Assembly (NCBI GenBank): GCA_910585635.1
Contig: CAJUFE010000009.1
Location: 46,575-110,574, forward strand
Reading direction: 5' to 3'
Origin: an uncultured Lachnospiraceae bacterium
GTDB lineage: Bacteria; Bacillota; Clostridia; Lachnospirales; Lachnospiraceae
Length of the DNA: 64,000 nt
Shown here in pieces: positions 24,394 to 33,562 of this stretch (its first letter is position 1; each line of letters begins with the position of its first letter). The notes below the pieces were generated by a model. It worked only from the letters and a program-made list of their open reading frames with translations, ran no database searches and was not told the DNA's origin. A program made the position numbers and the translations under genes.

Positions 24394-24727
24394 TTTGTAA
24401 GTCCTCCTTCTGAAACATTCAGTTCTTTTTTACGCGCGTATATACGCACGCATTAGGCAGATTAGGGATGCTATACACATACAGGATATATGCGTATGTT
24501 CCTAATCACTCAATATTTAGTTGTAATGGTATTAAATGTTTCAATGTTTCATATATAGTAAAAAGCCCATAAATACGGGCATTTTCCCCGAAACATCGGT
24601 GAAACATCTGCCGAAACATCGAAACATTCAAGGTAAAAACATTGGGTTGAATTATTTTCTCTAAGTTTGAATATCGCGCCTGATACTTTACTTTAAGGAA
24701 AATGTTTCAACCCAATGTTTCAGTCCG
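24394..24727 (-). promoter_or_regulatory. Repeated phage leader element, copy B
   Basis: A gene-free 334-bp block between tail tube and chaperone. On the minus strand it shows the same order as copy A: CAACCCAATGTTTTTACC, three or four GATGTTTC/AATGTTTC units, a GCCC-N8-GGGC hairpin followed by TTTTTAC (a likely terminator for the tube mRNA), TGAAACATTGAAACATTTA, GATTAGG...CCTAATC inverted repeat, GCCTAAT, TATACGCGCG and GAATGTTTCAGAAGGAGGAC before the ATG. A TTGAAA-type -35 lies in the repeat pair. It may be a promoter-leader controlling tail chaperone levels. Confidence 0.7.
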
Positions 24728-25117
24728 TCAAATCTTCAGATCCGGGATAAGGAATACAACTGTCACATCAGATGCATCTTTACCCCGTACACGGTCGGGC
24801 AGCTTCTCCACCATAACATTCTGCGCAAAAAAGATAGAGCCACTGTCGTTGGCATCTGTGATCGCAAGGTTCGCCATCAGGTTCCTTTCAGAGCAGTTCT
24901 CAATGAACGCCACATCCGGGGATTCCTGCTGGAGCGTGATCGTCAGTTTCCCGGCTTTGTTCGCATTTAACACATAGGTGCTGTCACCTTTCGCGCCTTT
25001 CTTCAGCGTCACATTCGCCTCGTCGCGGGCAAGCGTAAACAGGCTGTCCCCGAACATACGGAGCTGCCGGTTATTGAATGTTACATTGACCTTCATCGGG
25101 TCGAATGTTCTCAACAT
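24728..25117 (-). CDS. Tail tube protein
   Basis: A 129-residue protein right after the sheath gene, the fixed place of the tube subunit. It is beta-rich (VNVTFNNRQLRMFGDSLFTL; KLTITLQQESPDVAFIENC) and ends with VTVVFLIPDLKI, as in tube proteins of the DUF3277 type. Hexameric rings of it line the tail beneath the sheath. The following 334 bp contain leader B, so tube and chaperone are likely separate transcripts. Confidence 0.82.
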   Translation of the reverse strand: MLRTFDPMKVNVTFNNRQLRMFGDSLFTLARDEANVTLKKGAKGDSTYVLNANKAGKLTITLQQESPDVAFIENCSERNLMANLAITDANDSGSIFFAQNVMVEKLPDRVRGKDASDVTVVFLIPDLKI

Positions 25118-25131
25118 AAATTATCCCTCCT

Positions 25132-26619
25132 TTACAGTGTCGCACGGAGTACGCCCTTTGTCTTTACCTGGTGGATCGCTCCCGACAGCAGGGCCTCCCA
25201 TGTGATATCAGGCATGATCCGGCTCCTTCTCTGGTCCTCCGTACTTTCCTCATACTTTGGAACGGTTACAGTATACACACCTGAGTTGCTTTCAGGATCG
25301 CGGGCAATGATATTCAGGTCTACGGCTTCCGCCAGAGCCTGCATTACCGCGGTAGAGATAAGGCCGAATCCGGCATCATCATAGTTTACATTGTCATTGG
25401 ACAGCAGAATATCATAAAGCAGATCCCGCATACGCTTCGCTATCCAGTCTCCTCCGAGAACCACGTCGATGAACTCACCATTGAGGCAGGTCCCGTTTTT
25501 TACATACTGGTGCTTGTATTCTTCCGTAAGGAAATTCACATGGCTTTCCAGCAGCTGATCCCTCTCATCCTCGGTCAGCTTCGGGAGCGTGATAAGCTTG
25601 GTGCCTGCGCTTGTAGGAGCGTTCCCGTCCTGCGGACGCTTAAACTTCCATGTCACACTGTTGGGATAAAAGGGGGCCACGTTTCCTGTATAGGACGCAT
25701 CCGCCTCCTCATTCAGATACTCTGCATCGGTGTAAATAACAGCTGCACGGGCTGTGATACTGGCGAATTTCTTGTTGCTGGTCTGCCCCATATAGAATTT
25801 CCGATGATCTTCAACGCCTGCTCCGAGTTCTGCTTCGGACGGCTCACTTGCCTCCGCAAACTTCGCAAGAGCGGTTACATATTCGTCGTCATCCTTGTCG
25901 GTCAGAAGATAGTACCAGTCATTGTCAACATCTGCCTGGAATCTCTTGATCTCCTCCACAAGGTTATCAGCTGCACTTTTGGCATCTTTTCCGTTCACAA
26001 ATTTTGCTTCCGGTGCAGGAACAGAAGATGCCGTAGAGAGCTGTTCATCCTCAAAGATATCCGCACGTCCGGGTATCGTATCTGCGGATCCCGGAGTCGT
26101 TGCCGTATACGTTACTGTGGCTCCTGAAACAGCGGCAGTGTATGTTGTACCTCCGAAGGTAAAACTCGTTCCATCGAACAGTGTGGCAAGGTCAGAACCG
26201 GTCCCGATCTTTTTGGAAGCTGTCACTTCTACCAGGGCTTTATCATTTCCCCCCACCCTCACCCACAGTGTATTTCCGCTCTGGATTTCCTCAGTGAGCG
26301 CCCCGTCTGCGAACGTACACACGAATGTTGCGGCAGTCGCGGGAGACGCGCTGGTAGGCTCGAAGCCTACGATCTTGAACTTATTCACAAGGGTATCGGC
26401 GAGAGTGGTTTTGCCCTGATTGAGCAGGGTAGTTGCCTTGCGGACCACTTTCGCGTTCGGGCTTGATCCATCGGGACCGAACACCGTATTAACGGCCTCA
26501 ACGCTTCTGTAGGTCTCCACCGGGCATTTGCCGGTCGTAGACACGATCAGAATGTCAAGGCTCTCTTTTTCATTGGGCAGTGCGTCACGCTGCACAACGA
26601 CAATTACATCTTTTGCCAT
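25132..26619 (-). CDS. Contractile tail sheath protein (DUF3383-type)
   Basis: A 495-residue sheath subunit. The C-terminal half holds the conserved sheath core (DNDWYYLLTDKDDDEYVTAL; VNFLTEEYKHQYVKNGTCL; MPDITWEALLSGAIHQV). An inserted Ala/Thr/Ser-rich domain (about 115-205) forms the outer face and is variable in this family. Contraction of the sheath drives the tube through the envelope. It is followed by the tube gene at 12 bp. Confidence 0.92.
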   Translation of the reverse strand: MAKDVIVVVQRDALPNEKESLDILIVSTTGKCPVETYRSVEAVNTVFGPDGSSPNAKVVRKATTLLNQGKTTLADTLVNKFKIVGFEPTSASPATAATFVCTFADGALTEEIQSGNTLWVRVGGNDKALVEVTASKKIGTGSDLATLFDGTSFTFGGTTYTAAVSGATVTYTATTPGSADTIPGRADIFEDEQLSTASSVPAPEAKFVNGKDAKSAADNLVEEIKRFQADVDNDWYYLLTDKDDDEYVTALAKFAEASEPSEAELGAGVEDHRKFYMGQTSNKKFASITARAAVIYTDAEYLNEEADASYTGNVAPFYPNSVTWKFKRPQDGNAPTSAGTKLITLPKLTEDERDQLLESHVNFLTEEYKHQYVKNGTCLNGEFIDVVLGGDWIAKRMRDLLYDILLSNDNVNYDDAGFGLISTAVMQALAEAVDLNIIARDPESNSGVYTVTVPKYEESTEDQRRSRIMPDITWEALLSGAIHQVKTKGVLRATL

Positions 26620-26637
26620 ATGGCGTTTCCTCCTTCT

Positions 26638-27168
26638 CTATGATTTTACAGTCCCAATAGGATTACCTGTTTTCAGGATTGTCTGGGTATCCATTTCATC
26701 TGTCCGTACATAGGACAGTCGGATATCGAAGCCGTACCTGCGCACCGTATCTTCCACAAGGAATCCTGACCGGCTTGCAGATGCCCCGACGTTATTTATT
26801 ACAACATCCCCGTATTCTGTGGAAATGTTGTGGGCGTTCAGCAGAAAAAATCCGTTTGCTTTTTCAGAGAGTTCCAGGGCTTCATCTTCCCCATAAACAT
26901 ACCCTGTGTCAGTTTCACGGTTCATACTGCAAAAGGTAAAGGACATCGTTGCTGATACCGGTTCGGACCGTATGAGGGAATATCCGTCAGCAGTTTCCTG
27001 GACTTCATTCAGCCCGAAGGAATGGCTGGATATTCTCGGAGCCAGTACGCTGTAGTAACAATACGGATATTCAGGCACGTCTACTATTTGATCTGACAGG
27101 ACTACCGCACACCCCATGTGGGTTTCCAGACCGGAGATTATGGCATCGCGGGCCTGTACAAAAGTCAT
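26638..27168 (-). CDS. Neck/tail terminator protein
   Basis: A 176-residue protein upstream of the sheath gene, where the tail terminator sits. PYCYYSVLAPRISSHSFGLN and the C-terminal RRYGFDIRLSYVRTDEMDT resemble phage neck-terminator (LIC_12616-like) proteins. It would form the ring capping the tube and joining the head. Its start overlaps the end of the head-closure gene. Confidence 0.75.
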   Translation of the reverse strand: MTFVQARDAIISGLETHMGCAVVLSDQIVDVPEYPYCYYSVLAPRISSHSFGLNEVQETADGYSLIRSEPVSATMSFTFCSMNRETDTGYVYGEDEALELSEKANGFFLLNAHNISTEYGDVVINNVGASASRSGFLVEDTVRRYGFDIRLSYVRTDEMDTQTILKTGNPIGTVKS

Positions 27169-27521
27169 TTTTTTACCACCCCCTCGACAAGAAACCTGAG
27201 CATCGGATGTATGGAGTTGTGCGACAGTTTCTGCTTTACGGTATACTGCTGCCCATCGTAGGTATCCCTTATGATCTGTCCAGGCTGTATTTCAATAGGA
27301 TCGTCTGTATACAGCTTCTGCGTATTTTGGGTGTAGGAGCCTTCCGGTAGCTGCTTCCAGTCCATATTGGACAGAGGAAGCACTATTCCCCAAAACGATG
27401 TCACGGGTTCGTCAACCGGTCTGGATTGCCCTCCTGGACCTTTCACAAAAGTCCTGTTCGTGACTGTCAGTATGTGCAGCAACGCTCTTGGCAATTTGGG
27501 TGTTGCAGAAAGCATAATCAT
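27165..27521 (-). CDS. Head closure-like protein
   Basis: A 118-residue protein in the connector cluster, with start and stop overlapping both neighbours by four bases. KLYTDDPIEIQPGQIIRDTY and YDGQQYTVKQKLSHN are beta-rich, similar to head-closure proteins of Gram-positive phages. It likely sits between adaptor and tail terminator. Motifs are weak, so the name is from order and size. Confidence 0.6.
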   Translation of the reverse strand: MIMLSATPKLPRALLHILTVTNRTFVKGPGGQSRPVDEPVTSFWGIVLPLSNMDWKQLPEGSYTQNTQKLYTDDPIEIQPGQIIRDTYDGQQYTVKQKLSHNSIHPMLRFLVEGVVKK

Positions 27522-27946
27522 CCCTCCACTTTGTACGCGATACGGTCACGGATGTGCGTACCGGTTTCAAACAGCGTTGTATGCTGCGTTTTCTTGGAAA
27601 AGTCCGACTGCGGCTTTACTCGGTTGCTGTCTATGAAATTCTGTACCAGCTGTGCCGCCTGAGCCCCTATCGCGTTTGCCGCTGCTTCAGGAGAAGTCTT
27701 GTTTGACAGCACTCTGTTTACCTGACCAGATACGATTTCGCAGAGCTGTTCCTGTTCTGCGTCAAAACTCGCTCTTATAAATGACCGTTCTGGCAATCTG
27801 CCGGTCCCGTATTCGTGTGCCTGCGCTATTTTTATAACTTCGGAATCAGCGCTGCCTACAATACCGACGATTATTTTTTTGCCGGCCATCTGCTCACAAT
27901 TCGCTTTCAGCCTTTCAAAATCGGACAGGATCGTGCTTACGTCCAT
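27518..27946 (-). CDS. HK97 gp10-like morphogenesis protein
   Basis: The ATG at 27946 is chosen because AGGAGG lies seven bases upstream; the frame opens earlier without a site. The 142-residue protein has KKIIVGIVGSADSEVIKIAQ, AHEYGTGRLPERSFIRASFD and a helical C-terminus, matching the gp10/virion-morphogenesis group. These proteins take part in head-tail joining. It overlaps the next gene by four bases. Confidence 0.75.
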   Translation of the reverse strand: MDVSTILSDFERLKANCEQMAGKKIIVGIVGSADSEVIKIAQAHEYGTGRLPERSFIRASFDAEQEQLCEIVSGQVNRVLSNKTSPEAAANAIGAQAAQLVQNFIDSNRVKPQSDFSKKTQHTTLFETGTHIRDRIAYKVEG

Positions 27947-27947
27947 A

Positions 27948-28571
27948 TCAAAGCCTCCTATACAAATTGATGAGCTGCATCCATTCGGAATTTTGGGCTT
28001 TGTCAAATACCCATGTGACATCCGAGATCGTGAATGAACTCAGCCCCTGGGAACCATTTTGCAGATTCGTATATACCTGGGACACCATATCCCAGAGCAG
28101 CCCTTCAAGATCTGCGGGAAGCGTCTGGGGATTTCTTTTTGTGGCATCCTTTGGAAGGACGTATCCCGCTGTATATTTCACTTCGATGATCCTTTTAGGT
28201 GCCACGATATCATAGGCAAGCCCACGGCGGTATCCGGCTTTCAGCCACCCTTCATCCCGGTATATCACGCCGACGTTCCCATTTTGGGAGTAATCGTATC
28301 TGCTCGGGTCAACTATTTTATCCCTTTCCTTTATGTACTCGACACTTATGATCGGGTATTCGTCAGTGACAAGTTCCTGCTGCCCGTCCGCATCATACCA
28401 TTGCAGATATTCTTTTTTACCCAGATGCCGCCCAGTTTGGCGTTCTATCCATGCGGATATTCTGTTTATCAGCAGTTCGACTATCATATCCGTCCGCTCA
28501 TCTACTGTATCTGGAAGGCCGAGCATCATTTTCATTCTTTCAACGGTAGTTAATGCGTTGTCTGCAAGCAT
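27948..28571 (-). CDS. Head-tail connector (gp6-like adaptor)
   Basis: A 207-residue adaptor. The N-terminus (ERMKMMLGLPDTVDERTDMI; LINRISAWIERQTGRHL) and later YTAGYVLPKDATKRNPQTLP match phage gp6/head-tail connector proteins. A dodecamer binds under the portal. It has an AAGGAGG site 7 bp upstream, and a perfect hairpin lies in the upstream gap. Confidence 0.82.
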   Translation of the reverse strand: MLADNALTTVERMKMMLGLPDTVDERTDMIVELLINRISAWIERQTGRHLGKKEYLQWYDADGQQELVTDEYPIISVEYIKERDKIVDPSRYDYSQNGNVGVIYRDEGWLKAGYRRGLAYDIVAPKRIIEVKYTAGYVLPKDATKRNPQTLPADLEGLLWDMVSQVYTNLQNGSQGLSSFTISDVTWVFDKAQNSEWMQLINLYRRL

Positions 28572-28593
28572 GTGGACCTCCTTAAATTGCTTT

Positions 28594-28619
28594 CCCGTTG
28601 CGGGAATCCCCGCAACGGG
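28594..28619 (-). other. Perfect intercistronic hairpin in the head operon
   Basis: An 11-bp perfect stem CCCGTTGCGGG/CCCGCAACGGG with a 4-base loop lies between the 39-residue gene and the connector gene. No T-run follows on either strand, so it is not a terminator. It could be an mRNA processing or stability element. Confidence 0.6.
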
Positions 28620-28628
28620 CTCTACGGA

Positions 28629-28748
28629 TTACTTTCCGCTTTCTTCCTTCTTATCCCTATCAGCAGTTTTAGCCGCCGTCTTTGTTTCCTTTGCAGGAGA
28701 CACGGCTTTATTGTTGGAAGGTTTTGCAGGTTTATAGATTCTCGGCAT
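28629..28748 (-). CDS. Small Lys/Ala-rich head-region protein, 39 residues
   Basis: The ATG has GGAGG nine bases upstream. The product begins MPRIYKPAKPSNNKAVSP and is almost wholly Lys, Ala, Thr, Asp and Glu, so probably disordered and basic in part. It lies between the decoration-like and connector genes. Similar tiny basic genes occur in phage head operons, but function is unknown. Confidence 0.6.
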   Translation of the reverse strand: MPRIYKPAKPSNNKAVSPAKETKTAAKTADRDKKEESGK

Positions 28749-28762
28749 AGTCCTGATCCTCC

Positions 28763-29131
28763 TTACACGGGCTGCACATTCGCATCACCCAGGGCGACGG
28801 CCAGCGTTGTGCCAGTTGCCGCAGCCCCGGAAGCAGTGATCTTCACGTAGTCTTTCAGCCCGATGAGGTCAATGTCGAAATTAACGACAGCATCCTTTTC
28901 AATGCTTTCCGTGGTAAAGGCTCCATCTTCTGTGGGCTTTTCGATGAACAGGTTCTTGTCTTTGACATCTTCAAAGGTGGTCCCGTCATCGCTATGTGTT
29001 ACGGTAAGCGTAAGAGCACCAGCGGTTCCGATCACAGCGCCGACAACGCAGGAGAGGAATCCCTTCCTCTCGATTGCGTCACCAGAAGTGTAGGGCTGCA
29101 CCCTGGTATTCTGGAGTAATTCTCTTTTCAT
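28763..29131 (-). CDS. Head decoration-like protein
   Basis: The start at 29131 has AGGAGGT six bases upstream; the frame opens earlier without a site. The 122-residue product is beta-rich (CVVGAVIGTAGALTLTVTHS; ITASGAAATGTTLAVALGDA) and directly follows the capsid gene, the usual place of a decoration or head-stabilising protein. Family not recognised with certainty. Confidence 0.65.
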   Translation of the reverse strand: MKRELLQNTRVQPYTSGDAIERKGFLSCVVGAVIGTAGALTLTVTHSDDGTTFEDVKDKNLFIEKPTEDGAFTTESIEKDAVVNFDIDLIGLKDYVKITASGAAATGTTLAVALGDANVQPV

Positions 29132-29147
29132 TTTGATACCTCCTGTA

Positions 29148-30650
29148 TTAAACCGGTACGGCGACCTTGGTTGCCACAGCGAAGCTCTCGTCATGGCGAA
29201 GGCCGGTGTCTACATTGTTGATGGCACGGATCAGGGTCTGGTCATTCTCAAAAGCGGATACCAGATTGCCAGCATCATCCGTCCAGGTTCCTTCGCGGCT
29301 GGTTTCGATCTCCAGTGCTCCCTGCTCGCCGATGGCAAGGTCATTCCAGTTACCGAATATAATCTGGCTCTTGCCGCCTACGGTCTCGATCAGATTGGTC
29401 GTGCGGTATGGATATCCTACGAGGGTATTGTTCTCGTTCATTTCTTTCGCGAAAATGAACCCGCCCACATCATCACGCATGGCCTTGAAAAACTGTTCCA
29501 CGCTGGTGTTGAACACGAAGCCCAGACCATCTGCATACACATTGTTCTTCAGAACAGCAGCCACCAGATAGTTCGGGAAGGCAGCAGTCAGCTTTCCATC
29601 CGTACCTGCGTATTCCGTCCCCAGGGATGTAACGTCGATGCTCAGCACACCTTTGTTCTTAGTGATGCCGAGAGGCTGGAACTCCCCGCCGGTTCCCATC
29701 AGGGCACCATAGTCTACGCCGAGCGCCATCTGCTTTGTGATGTCCTGTCCGACAATGACATCGTTGTCAAAGTTGGTGGATCGGAGAAGATCGTTGCTCA
29801 TGGGGATAAGCGCAGTCAGCTTCTTTGCGGACAGCTTCAGGTTTCCAAACTTCGGAGCTGTCTTAGGAATGGCCCGGGTCTCTCCAGTGAACAATGCACG
29901 GGATCCGGTTTTCAGCTTCGGGATATTGAGGTTCCCATTGGTCATGCCAAGCCGTCTTGCTCCCAGGCTGTAGATAACAGTTGCCGGATACAGCAGCTCG
30001 ATGATCTCATTCGCATATACTTCCGGTACGAGGTATCCGCCATCGGCAGGAGACGTAGCGGACAGGGCCTTGAACTCACGCGCCATTTCTGCATCACCAA
30101 ATCTGTGTTCTGCGGTATAGGCGGCGCGTTCCGTATCGCCGCCGGAGGAATGGATACACTTCACTGCGCGTCCGAACATTCCATAAGCGGCCTTGCGGCG
30201 CTCGGGACCTGACATGGTTGCGATCCTTGCCTTAAACCCACTCGTCGTGTTCCCATCGCGGGATACTCCGCCATTGGCAAGAAAGAGATTGGCATATTTA
30301 CGCTGCGGGGTAGCGGTTGCGGAAGGGCCGCCGGCTTTTGTCTCGCTGGGTTTCTCCCCGGCCTTGATGCCTTTTTCCTCCAGTGCAGCGATGATCTGTG
30401 CAACGAGGTCAGCAGATACCGCGGAGTCGCCGCCCTCTGTGGGATCCTCTGCCTTTTCGCCGCCTTCAGCGGGCGGTTCCTCGGCTCCACCCATGCCCTC
30501 TATGATGGAACTCACTTCTGCAAGGATCTCGTCAGTGGTGATGCCCTCCTGGGCTTCTCCTTCCGCTTCCTTACGTGCTTTGCGCTTCTCGTTGATATTG
30601 GCAAATATTTTTGCGATCAGTTCGGCGAGCTGTTCAGGTGTTAATTTCAT
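29148..30650 (-). CDS. HK97-type major capsid protein
   Basis: A 500-residue capsid precursor. Residues 1-~140 are a charged coiled delta/scaffold domain with a Pro/Glu/Gly-rich linker (GMGGAEEPPAEGG). The shell fold begins near residue 200 (SATSPADGGYLVPEVYANEI, LNIPKLKTGSRALFTGETRA) and carries the E-loop, P and A domains; FGNWNDLAIGEQGALEIETS is typical. The protease encoded just upstream should cut off the N-terminal part in prohead maturation. Confidence 0.95.
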   Translation of the reverse strand: MKLTPEQLAELIAKIFANINEKRKARKEAEGEAQEGITTDEILAEVSSIIEGMGGAEEPPAEGGEKAEDPTEGGDSAVSADLVAQIIAALEEKGIKAGEKPSETKAGGPSATATPQRKYANLFLANGGVSRDGNTTSGFKARIATMSGPERRKAAYGMFGRAVKCIHSSGGDTERAAYTAEHRFGDAEMAREFKALSATSPADGGYLVPEVYANEIIELLYPATVIYSLGARRLGMTNGNLNIPKLKTGSRALFTGETRAIPKTAPKFGNLKLSAKKLTALIPMSNDLLRSTNFDNDVIVGQDITKQMALGVDYGALMGTGGEFQPLGITKNKGVLSIDVTSLGTEYAGTDGKLTAAFPNYLVAAVLKNNVYADGLGFVFNTSVEQFFKAMRDDVGGFIFAKEMNENNTLVGYPYRTTNLIETVGGKSQIIFGNWNDLAIGEQGALEIETSREGTWTDDAGNLVSAFENDQTLIRAINNVDTGLRHDESFAVATKVAVPV

Positions 30651-30671
30651 TATGTTTTACCTCCCATCTGG

Positions 30672-31418
30672 TTACGGAATGATCTCGAATATCATTCCAG
30701 ATTTTTTGATCTCTCTTGCGGGGTTTTTAGTTGCTTTTGTGACATTATTCTGTGTGCCGGGTTCATCCTCTACCACAGGCGGATCCAAAAACGGGCCGAG
30801 AATGTCTGCAAGTTCCCTCACTACTGCGATGAACGGTTTGAGAGCATCCAGCCTTGTTCTGGTTATCTTGCCTGCTTTTGCTTCAATCTTCAGGGACTCT
30901 GCCAGCGATTTCACTTCATCAATCGTTGCCTGGTCGTTCATGGCCCAGGTCACGATTGATATTTCCCACAGCCTGACTTCCTTTAGGTGGCGGACACCTT
31001 TATCACTGTCGAAGTCGAAAGTAATAGCATCGTACCCGATGGACAGCTCATTCAGTACGCCGTCTTTTAGCAGCGTCTGGACATCACGGCCCTTCTGAGT
31101 ATCACTGATCTTACCCCGGACAAACAGCCCCTTATCATCCTCCCGCAGTTCAATCGGCTTGCCTATAGGCAGGTCACAATCGTTGTGTTGTGAAAGGATT
31201 TTGATGCGGTCAAAGTTCTCCTTGATCGTCCTGGAAAATGCGCCGGGCTCGATGATATCACCGCCGTCATCCACGTTGTCAAATACAGCAGCGTGGCCGG
31301 AAAACTCGCCGGATTCCTCGTCCACACTTTCTACATTGAATCTGACGGCCTTACATTCCCGTACAGCAGTATCCGATTTCTTCTCCATGATGACAGCATG
31401 TTTCTTTTTATATGCCAT
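30672..31418 (-). CDS. HK97-type prohead protease
   Basis: A 248-residue serine protease of the S78/U35 type. It has SGHAAVFDNVDDGGDIIEPG, the catalytic His in LSQHNDCDLPIG and catalytic Ser in LNELSIGYDA. It matures the capsid by removing the delta domain. The C-terminal ~80 residues are an extension of unclear role. It lies between portal and capsid with an AAAGGAGG site. Confidence 0.93.
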   Translation of the reverse strand: MAYKKKHAVIMEKKSDTAVRECKAVRFNVESVDEESGEFSGHAAVFDNVDDGGDIIEPGAFSRTIKENFDRIKILSQHNDCDLPIGKPIELREDDKGLFVRGKISDTQKGRDVQTLLKDGVLNELSIGYDAITFDFDSDKGVRHLKEVRLWEISIVTWAMNDQATIDEVKSLAESLKIEAKAGKITRTRLDALKPFIAVVRELADILGPFLDPPVVEDEPGTQNNVTKATKNPAREIKKSGMIFEIIP

Positions 31419-31453
31419 GTAGTTTACCTCCTTTCTTCAAAGTTTAGGGTATC

Positions 31454-33562
31454 TTAAAAACCACCATAGGTGAGATAACACCGGCAGTTAATAAGCTCTT
31501 CCGGGCGATTATCCTCTGGATCTTTTGGATAGCGTAGGCCATTTGAGAATCTCTCATCTATTCCTACTGTTTCGCCATCCAATATAACGTGATTCGGCCC
31601 TCTGGTTCCGTCTCTCGGGTTCTTTTGCGGCCTATGATGCCATGTTTTTGTTGTTGCACCGGCTGACTTCATCATGTCAAATTGTCCAGTCGCAAGGGCC
31701 GTCATGGTTTCCTGACGGGCTATCAGCTTTGCCCGCTTTTTTGTAGTCCCCATCTCTGATTGAATGGCATCTTTCAAGCGGGTCTGGCTCGATCCTTCTG
31801 AAATCCCCTTGGCTATGATATCTGCGATCCTTGCTTTCGTAGTGTTCTCAATCCCGACAATGCGCTTGCCTCCATTTATCTTTGCCGGGGATACAAATTC
31901 TGGGCGTTCTACAGCATATATCCCATAGCCTTCTTCACTTATGGAGACTCCATCGTCGTATGCCTTTTTCCAGAGGGGATGGAACATTTTCGCCAGCTTT
32001 TCAGCTTCGGTGTTCCAGTCCAGCAGGCCGGCGGCTATCCCTTCCGCAAGGCGTATCTGTTCTGCCTCCGGCAGCATCGCCCATAATTCCGGGTTGAATG
32101 TGCCGTCAGGAAGCATGTAATCTGCCAAAGAGGAAAATAGATCATCTTTTGCCTTGATGCCCAGGGAAGAAGATATTTGAGCCTGCTGATCGGTAAAATG
32201 CTTCATTGCGGCAGCTTCAAACAAGCGTTCATTTTCCTTGACAGCCTGTGTTTCCCTTCGGAGTATAGCAGCAATATTCATGCGCCTCGATTTCTTTCCC
32301 GGTATTTCTGCCGGGATTTCGCTCTCCAGCATAGCCTGCGTGACTGCGACAGGATCATCCGATTCATCCAAAAACAGATCGTTCACGGATATCTTGAATA
32401 CGTCCCCGCCCTCAACAGCAGGCAAATCCAATAATTCTCGTGCTTCATTTTTTGTAAGCAACCCGGCTCCGTATGCAGTGATCGCCTTTTCCTTGTCGAA
32501 CACCTTATCGTAGGGAATCACAGGATCATATCTCCATACGAGGTTACGGCCAAATAAAGGAAGGAGCTGCGTATTGATCGCTTTCTCACGTGTAAGTATC
32601 CTTGGCGTCAGTACATTCTTGGCATAGATATACTGCGCTGAATCAGCGGTGGCTCTGTTGCTGTTTTCAGTGATACCCATGATCTCACGCGGCATATTGA
32701 AGTGTTCGAGAACAGCATCACGCATCGCAACACGGCTCTCTATGAACCCAAGATTCTTCCCATCTGTGCTGCCGAGTTCCTTCACCGTAATGTCCCCAGA
32801 CAAAGCCGCTGCCCGGTGGCTGTTTTCCACGCCCTTATGCTTCTTATTCCAGTGGGCCATAAACTCTTCCCGCTGGTCCTTCGTGGAATTTGGTATCACG
32901 AAAACAACAGGGGGCGTAGCGTCGTTGTAAAAGAACCGTTTTTGGAACTTTGCTGCATATTCATCAATCTCAACTTCATCAGCGATGCTTTCGGCAACAC
33001 CTAATCCGCGCATGAACGGATCCAGAGGATTGAGCTGTTTCATAACGAACATATCATCTACTGGAACAGTCATGGTAAGCCCGCCGGAAGATACGATGGT
33101 GTACGTTGGACTTCCCAGATAGGGAGTCATTTTTACCCAATGGGGCGGAACCACCCATAATTCCACGGGCCTTCCGAAACTGTCCCTCTCAATGAGGAAG
33201 TATCCTTCACCGACAAGCAGAAGATATATCTCATGCAGCCTCCACATTGCGGAACTCGTCATTTCATAAAGCGGGTTAGGCTGCGCCATGAAGTCAAGAA
33301 ATCTGTGGCTTGTTATCTCAGATTCTGTTCCATCTTCATTTACCCGGAATAGCCGTCCTTCAATATTTGCAAGGTCACTTGCGATCCGGTCAACTACAGA
33401 AAGCCTCGGGCTTTTTGAAAAGGTATCAAGCCATTCAGCGGTATTCATTGAGGGCGGCCTCGTCCAGCGCGAGACAAAATTGCCCTGGGAACGGTCCATA
33501 TAGGTGTCCCGCACCTTTCTTTTTCCAATTTCGATATTGAATATTTTCATCCTGCACCTCAT
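31454..33562 (-). CDS. Portal protein fused to a MuF-like head morphogenesis domain
   Basis: A 702-residue fusion. Residues about 15-400 are the HK97-type portal (LRPPHW-like VVPPHWVKMTP; FNMPREIMGITENSNRAT). Residues about 540-702 are the MuF-type minor head domain (ARQETMTALATGQFDMMKSA; GPNHVILDGETVG; ELINCRCYLTY). In most phages these are two genes. The portal forms the packaging vertex; MuF proteins enter the head. The ATG overlaps the terminase stop, and a second ATG 12 bp later has GAGGTG before it. Confidence 0.93.
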   Translation of the reverse strand: MRCRMKIFNIEIGKRKVRDTYMDRSQGNFVSRWTRPPSMNTAEWLDTFSKSPRLSVVDRIASDLANIEGRLFRVNEDGTESEITSHRFLDFMAQPNPLYEMTSSAMWRLHEIYLLLVGEGYFLIERDSFGRPVELWVVPPHWVKMTPYLGSPTYTIVSSGGLTMTVPVDDMFVMKQLNPLDPFMRGLGVAESIADEVEIDEYAAKFQKRFFYNDATPPVVFVIPNSTKDQREEFMAHWNKKHKGVENSHRAAALSGDITVKELGSTDGKNLGFIESRVAMRDAVLEHFNMPREIMGITENSNRATADSAQYIYAKNVLTPRILTREKAINTQLLPLFGRNLVWRYDPVIPYDKVFDKEKAITAYGAGLLTKNEARELLDLPAVEGGDVFKISVNDLFLDESDDPVAVTQAMLESEIPAEIPGKKSRRMNIAAILRRETQAVKENERLFEAAAMKHFTDQQAQISSSLGIKAKDDLFSSLADYMLPDGTFNPELWAMLPEAEQIRLAEGIAAGLLDWNTEAEKLAKMFHPLWKKAYDDGVSISEEGYGIYAVERPEFVSPAKINGGKRIVGIENTTKARIADIIAKGISEGSSQTRLKDAIQSEMGTTKKRAKLIARQETMTALATGQFDMMKSAGATTKTWHHRPQKNPRDGTRGPNHVILDGETVGIDERFSNGLRYPKDPEDNRPEELINCRCYLTYGGF

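Noticed and set aside
29133..30212. A 359-residue + strand ORF
   Set aside because: It is antisense to the major capsid gene, has no ribosome site and no recognisable domain.
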